A DNA stretch of 64,000 bases from Methylophilus sp. QUAN (GCF_015354445.1 NZ_JADKYT010000002.1:372001-436000), one strand, 5' to 3'. Counted from the first letter of the stretch, positions 18,480 through 27,537 are shown. Translations and numbers: made by a program. Notes: generated from the sequence alone by a model not told the origin.

Positions 18480-18502
18480 ATCTTTTTAAACTATAAAAGA
18501 AT
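18480..18502. promoter_or_regulatory. AT-rich dyad box in the encapsulin/sulfate-importer intergenic region
   Basis: A 23-base site with right arm AAAAGAAT, identical to the arm of the palindrome before cysT, and a degenerate left arm (ATCTTTTT). Including the next bases, AAAAGAATCCA is shared with the cysT site. A related left arm, ATTCTTTT, recurs at 18660-18667, about 62 bases before the second sbp. The 353-base gap between the divergent genes therefore holds a leader hairpin, this box and a half-box. A CysB-like LysR regulator is the obvious candidate, but that is inference. Confidence 0.5.
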
Positions 18503-18728
18503 CCATCGGCCTTGAACAGGCCTGTGACTAGAATCGTTAATTATTTGTTTATATGTTTTTATTCTTAAAACGGCTTTAGCGCGTGCTTAACGGGTCATGT
18601 ATAGGCTCATTCGGAAGGATAGCTTAATATATCTTTATATTATAAATATATTATTTTTTATTCTTTTTAAAAATATAAGTTTGTCGTTATAGTGCTCTCC
18701 AGTTTCATAATAATAAAGGGAGTTATGT

Positions 18729-19709
18729 ATGCCGTTTGTATTGCGCAGTGTCTTAGTGGCCGTGTTGTTCAGCAGTGTGTCACTGCAAGCCGCCGAGTTG
18801 TTGAATGCGTCTTATGATGTGACCAGGGAGTTTTATAAGGATTTCAATCCGGCGTTTGCGCAGTACTGGAAAGAAAAGACCGGTGAAAGCGTGACAATTA
18901 ACCAGTCGCATGGTGGCTCGACCAAACAGGCGCGCTCAGTGGTCGATGGCTTGCCGGCAGATGTGATTACCATGAACCGCAGTGCCGACATTGATATCCT
19001 GGCACAAAAAGGCAAATTGATTCCGGCCAACTGGCAAACACGTTTACCAAATAATAGCGTGCCCAGCGCGTCACCGACAGTATTCCTGGTGCGTAAAGGT
19101 AATCCTAAACAAGTCAAAGACTGGGATGACTTGGTCCGCCCAGGCGTGACGTCTGTGATTCCTAATCCCAAGACCTCAGGTAACGGTAAATATAGCTACC
19201 TGGCAGCCTGGGGTTATGTGACGCAAAAAGGTGGTGATGCAGCCAAAGCACGCCAGTTTGTGACAGAGTTATTCAAGCATGTGCCAGTGTTGGATACCGG
19301 TGGCCGCGGCGCGACCACGACCTTTGCCCAGCGTGAGATTGGGGATGTACTGGTGACCTTTGAAAACGAAGTCTATTTGCTGCAAAAAGAGCTGGGTGAA
19401 GACAAGTATGAAGTGGTGTATCCGTCTGTGACCGTGCTGGCAGAAAATCCGGTGTCATTAGTAGATAAAGTAGTGGACAAAAAAGGCACGCGTAAAGTGG
19501 CGCAGGCTTATCTCGAGTTCCATTTTTCACCGCAAGGGCAAGCATTGGCTGCCAAGCATTATTTGCGTCCGCAAGTGAGCGAAGTGGCGCAACCGGCATT
19601 CAAGAAGTTACATACGTTCACCGTCAAGCAGGTGTTTGGTAGTTGGAACGAGGCTGAAAATACGCATTTTAGTGATGGCGGTATTTTCGACCAGATTTAT
19701 CAGAAGTAA
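18729..19709 (+). CDS. sbp: periplasmic sulfate-binding protein (copy 2)
   Basis: A 326-aa sulfate or thiosulfate receptor. The signal peptide is cleaved near residue 21 (LQA-AE). The mature protein carries LLNASYDVTREFYKDF, SHGGSTKQARSVVDGL and VIPNPKTSGNGKYSYLAAW. It is collinear with the 8.0-kb copy but clearly diverged. The start at 18729 is placed by GGGAG eight bases upstream. It heads the sbp-EAL-cysTWA unit, so it is the cognate receptor for this importer. Divergent from the serine acetyltransferase-encapsulin operon. Confidence 0.95.
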   Translation: MPFVLRSVLVAVLFSSVSLQAAELLNASYDVTREFYKDFNPAFAQYWKEKTGESVTINQSHGGSTKQARSVVDGLPADVITMNRSADIDILAQKGKLIPANWQTRLPNNSVPSASPTVFLVRKGNPKQVKDWDDLVRPGVTSVIPNPKTSGNGKYSYLAAWGYVTQKGGDAAKARQFVTELFKHVPVLDTGGRGATTTFAQREIGDVLVTFENEVYLLQKELGEDKYEVVYPSVTVLAENPVSLVDKVVDKKGTRKVAQAYLEFHFSPQGQALAAKHYLRPQVSEVAQPAFKKLHTFTVKQVFGSWNEAENTHFSDGGIFDQIYQK

Positions 19710-19755
19710 GCAGATTTTTCAGAAGTACAAAGTAGTCTCGCAGGAAGGAGTCACG

Positions 19756-20625
19756 ATGACGCAACGTCAATCAAATCAGGAACCAGAACACGTCATACAG
19801 CTACGGGCAGAGTTAAAGCATGCGCTGTCGCTGGATCTGGAAGAGCTGGGGCTGCTGGAAGCCAGTTCGGGCGAATATGAGAGCACCTTTATCGGTGTGC
19901 ATCTCAAAACCGCTTTCCAGCCTATTTATGATGCCAAACAAGGCGATATCTACGGCTACGAAGCCCTGATCCGTCCGTCTTTGTTTGGCACGCTGGGCAG
20001 CACGCCAGAGTTTGCGTTCACCTATGCCGAGCAATCCGGCAAGCTGGTGCAGTTTGACCGTGTATGCCGCTCGCAGCACGTGTTGAATTACCGTGCGATT
20101 CACCAGGAAAACGGCCTGCTATTTTTAAACGTGCATCCAAAACTGCTGCTTGAAGTCAGCGCGCACGGCAAGGTATTTGAGCAGATTCTGCATAAATATT
20201 CCGTGCCTACACACCGGGTGGTGCTGGAGATCAATGAGTCCCTGATTGAGCAGGACAAGCACCTGATTTCGGCGATTGAAAATTACCGTGCACTGGGCTA
20301 CCAGATTGCGTTTGACCATGTGGGTGGCCATCAGAGCAAGTTGTACCGCTTATGGAGCGCGCACCATGATTACATTAAATTTGATGTGTCAGTGATTCAC
20401 CAGGCAGCACAACAGCCTTCACTGGCTAAGGCCTTGAAGGGGCTGGTAGCGACGGTGCAAGATCTAGGCAGTACACCGGTGATTCTTGGCATAGAAACGC
20501 AGCAGCAACTGGATATTGCCATTGCTTCTGGCGCGACCGTGCTGCAAGGTAATTTATTGGCGGCGCCAGTGGTGGCCAAGGTTATTAATGACCAGTACCA
20601 GCACCGTTCACCTAAAGTAGCGTAA
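19756..20625 (+). CDS. degenerate EAL-domain protein inside the sulfate-importer locus
   Basis: A 289-aa cytoplasmic protein, mostly one EAL domain (about 45-285) without membrane segments. Some c-di-GMP residues remain: YEALIRP, the Asn in LFLNVHP, the Glu in LEINES, and the Lys in YIKFD. However, the central DD is DH (AFDHVGG) and the general-base Glu of AEGVET is Leu (ILGIET). It is therefore probably catalytically inactive, serving as a binding or interaction module. The start at 19756 has AGGAAGGAG just upstream; an earlier in-frame start would overlap sbp. It lies 46 bases after sbp and before cysT. Confidence 0.85.
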   Translation: MTQRQSNQEPEHVIQLRAELKHALSLDLEELGLLEASSGEYESTFIGVHLKTAFQPIYDAKQGDIYGYEALIRPSLFGTLGSTPEFAFTYAEQSGKLVQFDRVCRSQHVLNYRAIHQENGLLFLNVHPKLLLEVSAHGKVFEQILHKYSVPTHRVVLEINESLIEQDKHLISAIENYRALGYQIAFDHVGGHQSKLYRLWSAHHDYIKFDVSVIHQAAQQPSLAKALKGLVATVQDLGSTPVILGIETQQQLDIAIASGATVLQGNLLAAPVVAKVINDQYQHRSPKVA

Positions 20626-20672
20626 TCATCTATTCTTTAATATAACAGGCGCTTATAAATTAATGATTATCT

Positions 20673-20695
20673 ATTCTTTTGAGATTTAAAAGAAT
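20673..20695. promoter_or_regulatory. perfect inverted repeat before cysT
   Basis: ATTCTTTT (20673-20680) and AAAAGAAT (20688-20695) form perfect 8-base arms around GAGATTT, 42 bases before the cysT ATG. The arm size and AT-rich dyad suit a LysR-type (CysB-like) operator. Related boxes occur upstream of the encapsulin operon and sbp copy 2. A transcript start here would give cysTWA its own promoter separate from sbp-EAL. Confidence 0.55.
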
Positions 20696-20736
20696 CCAGC
20701 TACATTAGCGCCTGTTTACACTTGTCACCACACAAT

Positions 20737-21570
20737 ATGGCATCACAAAAAAAGAAACATTTACTTCCCGGCTTCGGGCTGTCATTGGGGGTCACACTGG
20801 TTTATTTAAGCCTGATTGTGCTGATTCCGTTAGCTGCTGTTTTTCTACGCACCACTGAGCTGAGTTTGCATGAGTTTTGGGCTGTGGTGACCACGCCACG
20901 CGTGGTGGCAACTTATAAGCTCACCTTTGGCGCCTCCCTGCTGGCAGCCGTGATTAACCTGGTGTTCGGCTTACTCACGGCCTGGGTGCTGGTGCGCTAC
21001 CAGTTCTTTGGCAAAAAAGTGCTCGATGCCCTGGTTGACTTGCCTTTTGCCTTGCCCACTGCCGTCGCCGGTATCGCATTGACAGCGATTTATGCGCCGA
21101 ATGGCTGGTTAGGCCAATGGCTGGAACCACATGGTATTAAAGTGGCTTTTACGCCGCTGGGCGTGGTGGTTGCGCTGACGTTTATCGGTTTGCCATTTGT
21201 GGTGCGCACGGTGCAGCCGGTGCTGGAAGATTTTAGTGCAGAAGCCGAAGAGGCTGCTGCCAGCCTGGGCGCCAACCGCTGGCAAACCTTTTACAAGATT
21301 ATTTTGCCAGCCATTTGGCCCGCTTTGCTCACCGGCTTTTCGCTGGCATTTGCCCGCGCCGTGGGTGAGTATGGTTCGGTAATTTTTATTGCGGGCAATA
21401 TGCCGATGATCTCCGAGATTACGCCGCTGATGATTATCACCAAGCTGGAACAATATGACTATGCCGGGGCAACCGCGATTGCAGTGGTGATGCTGGTGAT
21501 TTCGTTTGTCTTGTTGTTGCTGATTAACTTATTGCAGTGGTGGAGTAATCACCGCCATGGTCATAAGTAA
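20737..21570 (+). CDS. cysT: sulfate ABC transporter permease CysT
   Basis: Inner-membrane permease of the sulfate/thiosulfate importer, 277 aa with about six membrane helices. The EAA cytoplasmic loop that docks on the ATPase is visible as EEAAASLGANRWQTFYKIILP. DLPFALPTAVAGIALTAIY is characteristic of CysT. I choose the ATG at 20737 because it gives the standard length; an upstream TTG at 20722 is less likely. No strong ribosome site is visible. It forms one unit with cysW and cysA. Confidence 0.95.
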   Translation: MASQKKKHLLPGFGLSLGVTLVYLSLIVLIPLAAVFLRTTELSLHEFWAVVTTPRVVATYKLTFGASLLAAVINLVFGLLTAWVLVRYQFFGKKVLDALVDLPFALPTAVAGIALTAIYAPNGWLGQWLEPHGIKVAFTPLGVVVALTFIGLPFVVRTVQPVLEDFSAEAEEAAASLGANRWQTFYKIILPAIWPALLTGFSLAFARAVGEYGSVIFIAGNMPMISEITPLMIITKLEQYDYAGATAIAVVMLVISFVLLLLINLLQWWSNHRHGHK

Positions 21571-21625
21571 TTGGCTATGCGGGCAAATGCTGCACTCGCT
21601 TAATATTTAATTGAATAGAACATTT

Positions 21626-22516
21626 ATGCATACCACACAATTTCAACAATATCAGGGCAAGGTTGCTTACAAGCGTGCGACCTCTGAACCGACCTGGGTA
21701 CGCTGGGGGCTGATTGGCCTGGCACTGGCTTTTTTGGGATTGTTCTTATTAATCCCGCTGGCGGCTGTATTTGCTGAGGCTTTGCGCAAAGGTTGGGGCG
21801 TCTACCTGGCGGCGATTACCGAAGCGGATGCTTTGTCGGCCATGAAGCTGACACTGATTGCTTCTTTGATTTCGGTGCCATTAAACCTGGTGTTTGGCGT
21901 GGCCGCGGCCTGGGCGATTACCAAGTTCGACTTTAAAGGCAAAAGCTTTTTGATCACCTTGATTGATTTGCCATTTGCCGTATCGCCAGTGATTGCAGGT
22001 TTAATTTTTGTGCTGATTTTTGGCCTGCAAGGCTGGTTTGGCGAGTGGCTGATTGATCATGATCTCAAAGTCGTGTTCGCAGTGCCTGGCATTGTGTTGG
22101 CGACCATTTTTGTAACCTTCCCGTTTGTGGCACGTGAGTTGATTCCGCTGATGCAGGCGCAAGGCAAAGAAGAGGAAGAGGCTGCCTTAGTATTAGGTGC
22201 TTCCGGCTGGAAAATGCTGTGGCATGTGACCTTGCCCAACGTGAAGTGGGGCCTGATTTACGGTGTGATTCTGACCAATGCGCGGGCGATGGGTGAGTTT
22301 GGTGCCGTGTCTGTGGTGTCCGGCCATATCCGCGGCCTGACCAATACCATGCCGCTGCATGTCGAGATTTTGTATAACGAATATAACTATGCGGCTGCGT
22401 TTGCTGTGGCTTCACTGCTGACGCTGCTGGCACTGGTCACACTGGTATTAAAAACATATGTCGAATGGCAGGCTTCGCGTGATGCTGCCAATATTGAAAA
22501 GGAAGTGACGGCTTAA
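21626..22516 (+). CDS. cysW: sulfate ABC transporter permease CysW
   Basis: Second permease subunit of the sulfate importer, 296 aa with six predicted membrane helices. It has the EAA loop ([23 protein letters not shown]) and [20 protein letters not shown], typical of CysW. The ATG at 21626 is preferred over a TTG at 21611. It pairs with CysT to form the translocation channel and ends one base before the cysA start, a sign of translational coupling. Confidence 0.95.
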   Translation: MHTTQFQQYQGKVAYKRATSEPTWVRWGLIGLALAFLGLFLLIPLAAVFAEALRKGWGVYLAAITEADALSAMKLTLIASLISVPLNLVFGVAAAWAITKFDFKGKSFLITLIDLPFAVSPVIAGLIFVLIFGLQGWFGEWLIDHDLKVVFAVPGIVLATIFVTFPFVARELIPLMQAQGKEEEEAALVLGASGWKMLWHVTLPNVKWGLIYGVILTNARAMGEFGAVSVVSGHIRGLTNTMPLHVEILYNEYNYAAAFAVASLLTLLALVTLVLKTYVEWQASRDAANIEKEVTA

Positions 22517-22517
22517 G

Positions 22518-23495
22518 ATGAGTATTACCATTCAACAGATTAACAAAGGTTTTGGCCAGTTTAGCGCGTTGCGTGATATCAACCTGCAAGTGCCGTCTGG
22601 CGAGTTGGTGGCCTTACTGGGGCCGTCAGGTTGCGGAAAAACCACCTTGTTGCGCATTATTGCTGGCTTGGAATCCCCGGATAGCGGCCAGGTATTGTTT
22701 GATGGCGTAGATACTACCCATAGAGATGTGCGCGAACGCCAGGTAGGGTTTGTATTTCAGCACTATGCACTGTTCCGCCATATGACGGTGTTTGAAAACG
22801 TGGCATTTGGCCTGCGCGTGCGTCCAAAAGAGACCCGTCCGTCAGATGGTGAAATCAAAAAACGGGTGCATGACCTGCTCAAACTGGTGCAGTTAGACTG
22901 GCTGGCAGATCGTTATCCACCGCAATTATCTGGTGGCCAGCGCCAGCGTATCGCCCTAGCGCGTGCGTTGGCCGTCGAGCCTAAAGTGTTGTTGCTGGAT
23001 GAGCCATTTGGCGCGCTGGATGCCAAAGTGCGTAAAGACCTGCGCCGCTGGTTGCGTCGCTTGCACGACGAGTTGCATGTGACCAGCGTGTTTGTGACGC
23101 ATGACCAAGAAGAGGCTTTAGAAGTAGCTGACACCATTGTGGTGATGAATCATGGCCAGGTCGAGCAGGTGGGTTCACCTCAAGCGGTTTACGACCAGCC
23201 TGCGACGCCGTTTGTGTATGAGTTTTTGGGTAATGTGAATGCGTTTGAAACACCGCAAGGCAAAGGCTTTGTGCGCCCGTATGAAATCGCCGTGAGCCGT
23301 GTGGCCGAAGCCAATAGCATCGCAGGTGCGCTAACCTATGTGCATTCTGTAGGCTCGCTGGTACGCCTGGAAATCAAGCGTACAGACAATGCGCAATATG
23401 TAGACGTGGAACTTGGGCGTGACCAGTTTAACCAGTTGAATTTTCAGCAAGGTGAAACCGTTTATTTGAAGCCAACGCAGTTGCGCGTGTTTTAA
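22518..23495 (+). CDS. cysA: sulfate/thiosulfate ABC transporter ATPase CysA
   Basis: ATP-hydrolysing subunit of the sulfate importer, 325 aa. Walker A is GPSGCGKTT, the Q-loop is [16 protein letters not shown], the signature motif is [15 protein letters not shown], Walker B is [12 protein letters not shown] and the switch histidine is in [11 protein letters not shown] shortened C-terminal regulatory region (about 240-325) follows. It is the last gene of the unit, with a terminator 25 bases after the stop. Confidence 0.96.
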   Translation: MSITIQQINKGFGQFSALRDINLQVPSGELVALLGPSGCGKTTLLRIIAGLESPDSGQVLFDGVDTTHRDVRERQVGFVFQHYALFRHMTVFENVAFGLRVRPKETRPSDGEIKKRVHDLLKLVQLDWLADRYPPQLSGGQRQRIALARALAVEPKVLLLDEPFGALDAKVRKDLRRWLRRLHDELHVTSVFVTHDQEEALEVADTIVVMNHGQVEQVGSPQAVYDQPATPFVYEFLGNVNAFETPQGKGFVRPYEIAVSRVAEANSIAGALTYVHSVGSLVRLEIKRTDNAQYVDVELGRDQFNQLNFQQGETVYLKPTQLRVF

Positions 23496-23520
23496 ATATC
23501 CAACTCGATTGCGCTGAATC

Positions 23521-23551
23521 CAGGCGAGCCACTGTGCTCGCCTGTTTTTTT
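23521..23551 (+). terminator. Rho-independent terminator after cysA
   Basis: CAGGCGAG (23521-23528) pairs with CTCGCCTG (23537-23544) and is followed by seven T. Confidence 0.95.
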
Positions 23552-23654
23552 GCCTGCTTAGGTCAACACTGCACCAGGTTTTAATCACAGTATTAAAGTT
23601 GCATTTTTGTTATCAAATATTAAATTAAATCAATGTTTGATGACATAAACAGAA

Positions 23655-23700
23655 TAACGTTATGATGCCTTATCACTCCATGATACTTGCTAACGTTATG
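23655..23700. repeat. direct repeat TAACGTTATG before the diguanylate cyclase
   Basis: TAACGTTATG occurs at 23655-23664 and again at 23691-23700, a 36-base period; each contains the palindrome AACGTT. The second copy ends 40 bases before the ATG of the next gene, a plausible place for a regulator site. Confidence 0.4.
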
Positions 23701-23740
23701 TTGGTCATGGCAGTGTCTATGAAAAAACAATGGTAGAGCG

Positions 23741-25150
23741 ATGACGTACGACGAACATACCCCCGACGCTGGCAATCATCCAGAGTATGCTGAAATGCTG
23801 GTGACCGATGAATGGAAAGCCATTATAGCTGGCACGCCGCCTGCGGTGATCCAGCAGGTTTATGGCTTGATTACGGACAATATGCAGGAGCTGCTCACTG
23901 CTTACCTGCATTACCTGGGCACAGACCCGGTGTTGAGTAAGTTGCTTAATACGAATGAGATGCGCGCCAAATGGACGGCCGTGTTTGAAGAGTGGGTATA
24001 TCAGCTATTTAGCATGCAGTTTTCGGATGTCAACCACTTCGTGCAGGAGCAGCATGCGCTAGGCATGAAATTGTCCCGAGTCGGCTACCCAGCGCATTCG
24101 GTGTCGAAAAGCCTGCGTATGATCAATGCCTGTATTTTGCGGCATATCCTCATGCAAGCGTGGACAGACCAGGAAAAGATGCAGTCGGTGATGTATGTGA
24201 ATCATCTGATCGGACTGTCATACGAGATCCGTAATCATGGCTATATGCAATCGATTTCTGATCAAACACGGCTTGATGAGTCCTATCGGCTGGCGGTAAT
24301 AGGCAGCAATATCGCCATGGAGAGAGAGCGACAACGCGCATTTCTCACCGAATGGGAGCGCAATATCCTGGCCTGGTTTTATAGCCCCTCCGACATCGGT
24401 TTGCCACGATTGGCCAAGTCTGAATTTGGCATGTGGTTTTTGCACAAAGCCAGCCTGATGTTTGAACGCACCCCCAAGTTGCAAAACATTGCCGAATGTA
24501 TTGCCAAAATTGACCAGCAGATTTTGCCCAAGCTGGAAACCACGCAGTACGATGACCGTGCGGCGATTGGCAGTCAGTTCCAGTTGATTCAGCAAGACCT
24601 GGTCAAAATCAAGTTTGTCATTAATGAGATTTTTGACTCACACATCGAGCTGGATAACGCACGCGACAGCCTGACTCGTTTATTAAACCGCCGCTTTATT
24701 CACACGGTGCTATCGCGTGAAATTGCCTTGCAAAAACGTGAAGGTGCGGTAGGCTTTGCTATCCTGATTCTTGACTTGGACCACTTCAAAACCGTCAATG
24801 ACAGCCATGGTCATGCTGCTGGCGATATGGCCTTGCAGAAAGTGGCGACGTTAATGACCGAGTCAGTGCGTCCGTCAGACTTTGTGTTCAGGTATGGCGG
24901 TGAAGAAATGCTATTAATCCTGGTTGAAGCGGATGCGAGCACAGCCATGCATGTCGCAGAGAATATCCGCAGCAAGGTCGCACAAGCGCGTATCCAGGCG
25001 CCCGGCGGCAACAGTATTGCACTCACCGTGAGTATTGGCGGCGCGCTGGCAAAGGGCAAAATTGATTATGAGTCTGTGATCGCAGAGGCAGATAAAGCGC
25101 TGTACCAGGCCAAACATGCAGGCCGCAACCGGGTGATGATGAGTGCGTGA
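23741..25150 (+). CDS. DosC-like globin-fold diguanylate cyclase
   Basis: A 469-aa c-di-GMP synthase with the architecture of E. coli DosC (YddV). Its parts are a globin-like sensor (about 15-170), a middle domain recognisable by SEFGMWFLHKA (about 225-300) and a C-terminal GGDEF domain (about 305-469). The active-site loop reads GGEEM with an RxxD inhibitory site upstream (RPSDFVFRYGGEEM). By my alignment the DosC proximal heme histidine (H98, in EVHARIGIP) is replaced by leucine here (about L111, in MKLSRVGYP), so heme binding is doubtful. It follows cysTWA but has its own upstream region. Confidence 0.87.
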   Translation: MTYDEHTPDAGNHPEYAEMLVTDEWKAIIAGTPPAVIQQVYGLITDNMQELLTAYLHYLGTDPVLSKLLNTNEMRAKWTAVFEEWVYQLFSMQFSDVNHFVQEQHALGMKLSRVGYPAHSVSKSLRMINACILRHILMQAWTDQEKMQSVMYVNHLIGLSYEIRNHGYMQSISDQTRLDESYRLAVIGSNIAMERERQRAFLTEWERNILAWFYSPSDIGLPRLAKSEFGMWFLHKASLMFERTPKLQNIAECIAKIDQQILPKLETTQYDDRAAIGSQFQLIQQDLVKIKFVINEIFDSHIELDNARDSLTRLLNRRFIHTVLSREIALQKREGAVGFAILILDLDHFKTVNDSHGHAAGDMALQKVATLMTESVRPSDFVFRYGGEEMLLILVEADASTAMHVAENIRSKVAQARIQAPGGNSIALTVSIGGALAKGKIDYESVIAEADKALYQAKHAGRNRVMMSA

Positions 25151-25519
25151 TTATTTTTCACGCACGATGTTGCCTGAAATCACATAGCGTTGTTTGCCAT
25201 CAATAATGGTTGAATATACCTTCATGGTGTTCAGGTTGATTACTTGGGTGACATTGATGCCTGTTTTTTCTATCCAAGTCGCAAAGTAAACCTTGTCGGC
25301 CACGGTAAAACGTTCAGGTGTTTCTACGCCGTGCGCGCCTTTTTCATCTCCCTTGATACATAGCCACGACATGGATTTGGCCTCCTTGACCGTGACCCGG
25401 TAAACGTTGCCGCCGTCATATTGGTAAAGAAACTGGCCGAGGTAGGCTTCGGCAGCATGTGCCGTGGTGACCAAACTGGAGAGCAGCATCGTGGTGATAA
25501 GGAATGGCAGCGATTTCAT
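25151..25519 (-). CDS. small periplasmic protein of unknown function
   Basis: A 122-aa secreted protein. From the ATG at 25519 the N-terminus is a signal peptide cleaved near residue 21 (TTAHA-AE). AGGAAAAC precedes this start; the longer frame would put 15 untypical residues ahead of it. The mature region of about 100 residues is beta-rich (YLGQFLYQYDGGNVYRVTV, YFATWIEKTGINVTQVINL) with one cysteine. I do not recognise the family. It converges on the diguanylate cyclase with no gap; the stops abut. Confidence 0.7.
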   Translation of the reverse strand: MKSLPFLITTMLLSSLVTTAHAAEAYLGQFLYQYDGGNVYRVTVKEAKSMSWLCIKGDEKGAHGVETPERFTVADKVYFATWIEKTGINVTQVINLNTMKVYSTIIDGKQRYVISGNIVREK

Positions 25520-25560
25520 AGATGTTTTCCTGAAGGGGGCAGTAAATAGGGCGTTTAAAG

Positions 25561-26109
25561 TCATGATTCAAGACGTCGTAACCAGGGCCATCTCTTTTGG
25601 TAGGAGTTGGCTTTGCTTTCGTAAAGGTCACGATGCGGTGTCAGCGGATTGATGGACAAAATGCCTTGATAGAGCGGCTCAAAGCCATGCGGTGCATACA
25701 CCGCATCAGGATTGATGCCAACACAGGTCGATGGAATCAGAAAACGATCTATGCCTTGCCGACTGTTGTGTAACTGCGGGTAGGGATAACCAAAGTGGTT
25801 TTCATACCAATGATGCACCCTGGCCTGGTTGCATACCTCGATCGTGATATTGAGGTCATGGAAGAGGGCATTGGCTTCTGCCTGGCACGCCTGTTCAGCT
25901 TCTGCAGAGACATCCGTGGCGTCAAAGTAGAAGATGTCGTAATCCTTGATATCAGCTTCCGGTGATTTAGCAGACAAACGGTTCCAGACCGTTTGGAACA
26001 AGCATCCTGCCACCAGCCAGCTATCCGGCAGGGATAACTGATGCCAGCGTGCAAGGATCTGGGCGTTGTTCGGATTGGTGAGAATGTCTGCGACGAACGT
26101 ATGCTGCAT
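25561..26109 (-). CDS. nucleotidyltransferase-family protein (DUF925 type)
   Basis: A 182-aa protein. SWLVAGCLFQTVWNRL followed by DIKDYDIFYFDATDVSAEAE resembles the nucleotidyltransferase-fold family formerly called DUF925, with acidic residues placed as in the catalytic DxD. ENHFGYPYPQLHNSRQGIDRFLIPSTCVGI is also characteristic. Substrate unknown. I place the start at 26109 (MQHTFVADIL), as the earlier in-frame start adds a cysteine-rich, untypical stretch; this choice is uncertain. Confidence 0.72.
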   Translation of the reverse strand: MQHTFVADILTNPNNAQILARWHQLSLPDSWLVAGCLFQTVWNRLSAKSPEADIKDYDIFYFDATDVSAEAEQACQAEANALFHDLNITIEVCNQARVHHWYENHFGYPYPQLHNSRQGIDRFLIPSTCVGINPDAVYAPHGFEPLYQGILSINPLTPHRDLYESKANSYQKRWPWLRRLES

Positions 26110-26171
26110 GGCGTAGCACTTTAGCGATGATTGCAGGCAGACACAAGCCGCCTGCAATCACCAGGTGATGC

Positions 26172-27443
26172 CTATACCTCTGCCAGCGCCTGCTCCAGGT
26201 CAGCAATCAGGTCGTCAATATGCTCTATGCCTACTGACAGCCTGACCATGTCTTCACTCACCCCCGCGCGGGCGAGTTCTTCTGCATTCAGTTGACGGTG
26301 CGTGGTGGTTGCCGGGTGGCAGGCCAGGCTTTTGGCATCGCCGATATTCACCAGGCGGGTGAAGAGCTGCAGCGCATCAATAAAGCGTGTGCCGCCTTGT
26401 CGTCCATCTTGCACGCCAAAAGACAATATCCCCGAAGCTTGCCCCTTCAGGTATTTTTGCACCAACGCATGGTCGGGATGGTCTGTCAGCCCGGCATATT
26501 TAACCCATTTGACCTTGGGGTGTTGCTGCAAGTAATTGGCCACCGCCAAGGCATTGCTACTATGCCGCTCGATACGCAGTGCCAGTGTTTCCAGTCCTTG
26601 CAGGATCAAAAAGCTGTTGAATGGGCTGATGGCGGCTCCGGTGTTACGCAATGGCACCACGCGCGCACGGGCGATGTAGGCCGCAGGGCCGAGCGCTTCT
26701 ACATAGTTGACGCCGTGGTAACTTGGGTCTGGTGTATTGAGGCTAGGAAATCTGTCCGCATGTTCACCCCAGGGAAATTTGCCGCTATCGACGATGATAC
26801 CGCCTATCGAGTTGCCATGCCCGCCGATATATTTGGTCAGGGAATGCACCACGATATCCACACCATGCTCGAATGGTTTGGCCAGGATAGGGGTAGCGAC
26901 AGTGTTATCGACGATGACGGGCACGCCATATTTATGCGCAGCAGCGCTAATGGCAGCCAGGTCTACCACATTGCCCAAGGGGTTGCCTATGGTTTCGGCG
27001 AATACCAGTTTGGTACGACTGTCTATGAGTTTTTCCAGCGAAGCAGGATCGCGATAATCAAAAAACCTGACTTCTATGCCTTGCTTGGGCAAGGTATGGG
27101 CAAATAAATTATAAGTGCCGCCGTAAAGCGTAGAGACTGAGACAATATTATCGCCAGCCTCGGCAATGGTTTGAATGGCATAAGTGATTGCAGCCATACC
27201 GGAGGCCAGCGCCAATGCGCCTATGCCACCTTCGAGTTGTGCCAGGCGCTCTTCCAGTACGGCGGTGGTCGGGTTCATGATGCGCGTGTAGATATTGCCC
27301 TGTACCTTGAGGTCAAACAGGTCTGCGCCATGCTGGGTGTTGTCAAAGGCGTAAGAGGTCGTTTGATACACAGGTACCGCCACCGCCTTGGTGGTCGGAT
27401 CGGGGCTATAGCCGCCATGGATGGATATCGTCTCTTGCTGCAT
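26172..27443 (-). CDS. metY: O-acetylhomoserine sulfhydrylase
   Basis: PLP enzyme making homocysteine from O-acetylhomoserine and sulfide, the direct sulfhydrylation route to methionine. The 423-aa length and N-terminus (ISIHGGYSPDPTTKAVAVPVYQTTSYAF) fit the family. The PLP lysine is in VVHSLTKYIGGHG, and GNIYTRIMNPTTAVLEERLAQLEGG is the expected tyrosine/arginine cofactor-binding segment. AAGGAGATACACGCG precedes the ATG. It stands alone, and it links the sulfide product of sulfate assimilation to methionine. Confidence 0.94.
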   Translation of the reverse strand: MQQETISIHGGYSPDPTTKAVAVPVYQTTSYAFDNTQHGADLFDLKVQGNIYTRIMNPTTAVLEERLAQLEGGIGALALASGMAAITYAIQTIAEAGDNIVSVSTLYGGTYNLFAHTLPKQGIEVRFFDYRDPASLEKLIDSRTKLVFAETIGNPLGNVVDLAAISAAAHKYGVPVIVDNTVATPILAKPFEHGVDIVVHSLTKYIGGHGNSIGGIIVDSGKFPWGEHADRFPSLNTPDPSYHGVNYVEALGPAAYIARARVVPLRNTGAAISPFNSFLILQGLETLALRIERHSSNALAVANYLQQHPKVKWVKYAGLTDHPDHALVQKYLKGQASGILSFGVQDGRQGGTRFIDALQLFTRLVNIGDAKSLACHPATTTHRQLNAEELARAGVSEDMVRLSVGIEHIDDLIADLEQALAEV

Positions 27444-27491
27444 CGCGTGTATCTCCTTGTGGTTTTATTGGGACGAACAAGGAGTATAGCC

Positions 27492-27537
27492 CCGCCATGG
27501 CGGCAGGTTTATAACATTTACTTTGTGGCTTATAACC
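27492..27537. promoter_or_regulatory. metY upstream region with two dyads
   Basis: Upstream of metY lie the 12-base palindrome CCGCCATGGCGG (27492-27503) and an imperfect inverted repeat GGTTTATAA...TTATAACC (27507-27537). On the minus strand a TATACT (27483-27488) just downstream of the palindrome could be a -10 element, but no good -35 is visible. Candidate regulator sites only. Confidence 0.3.

Noticed and set aside
18571-18612. Possible 7-residue leader peptide (MSLYMTR) upstream of the encapsulin-operon hairpin
   Set aside because: No ribosome site and no cysteine or methionine-rich codon run that would support attenuation by translation.
26292-27107. 271-aa open frame antisense to metY
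   Set aside because: It lies wholly inside metY on the opposite strand, shows no recognisable domain and is explained by codon bias.
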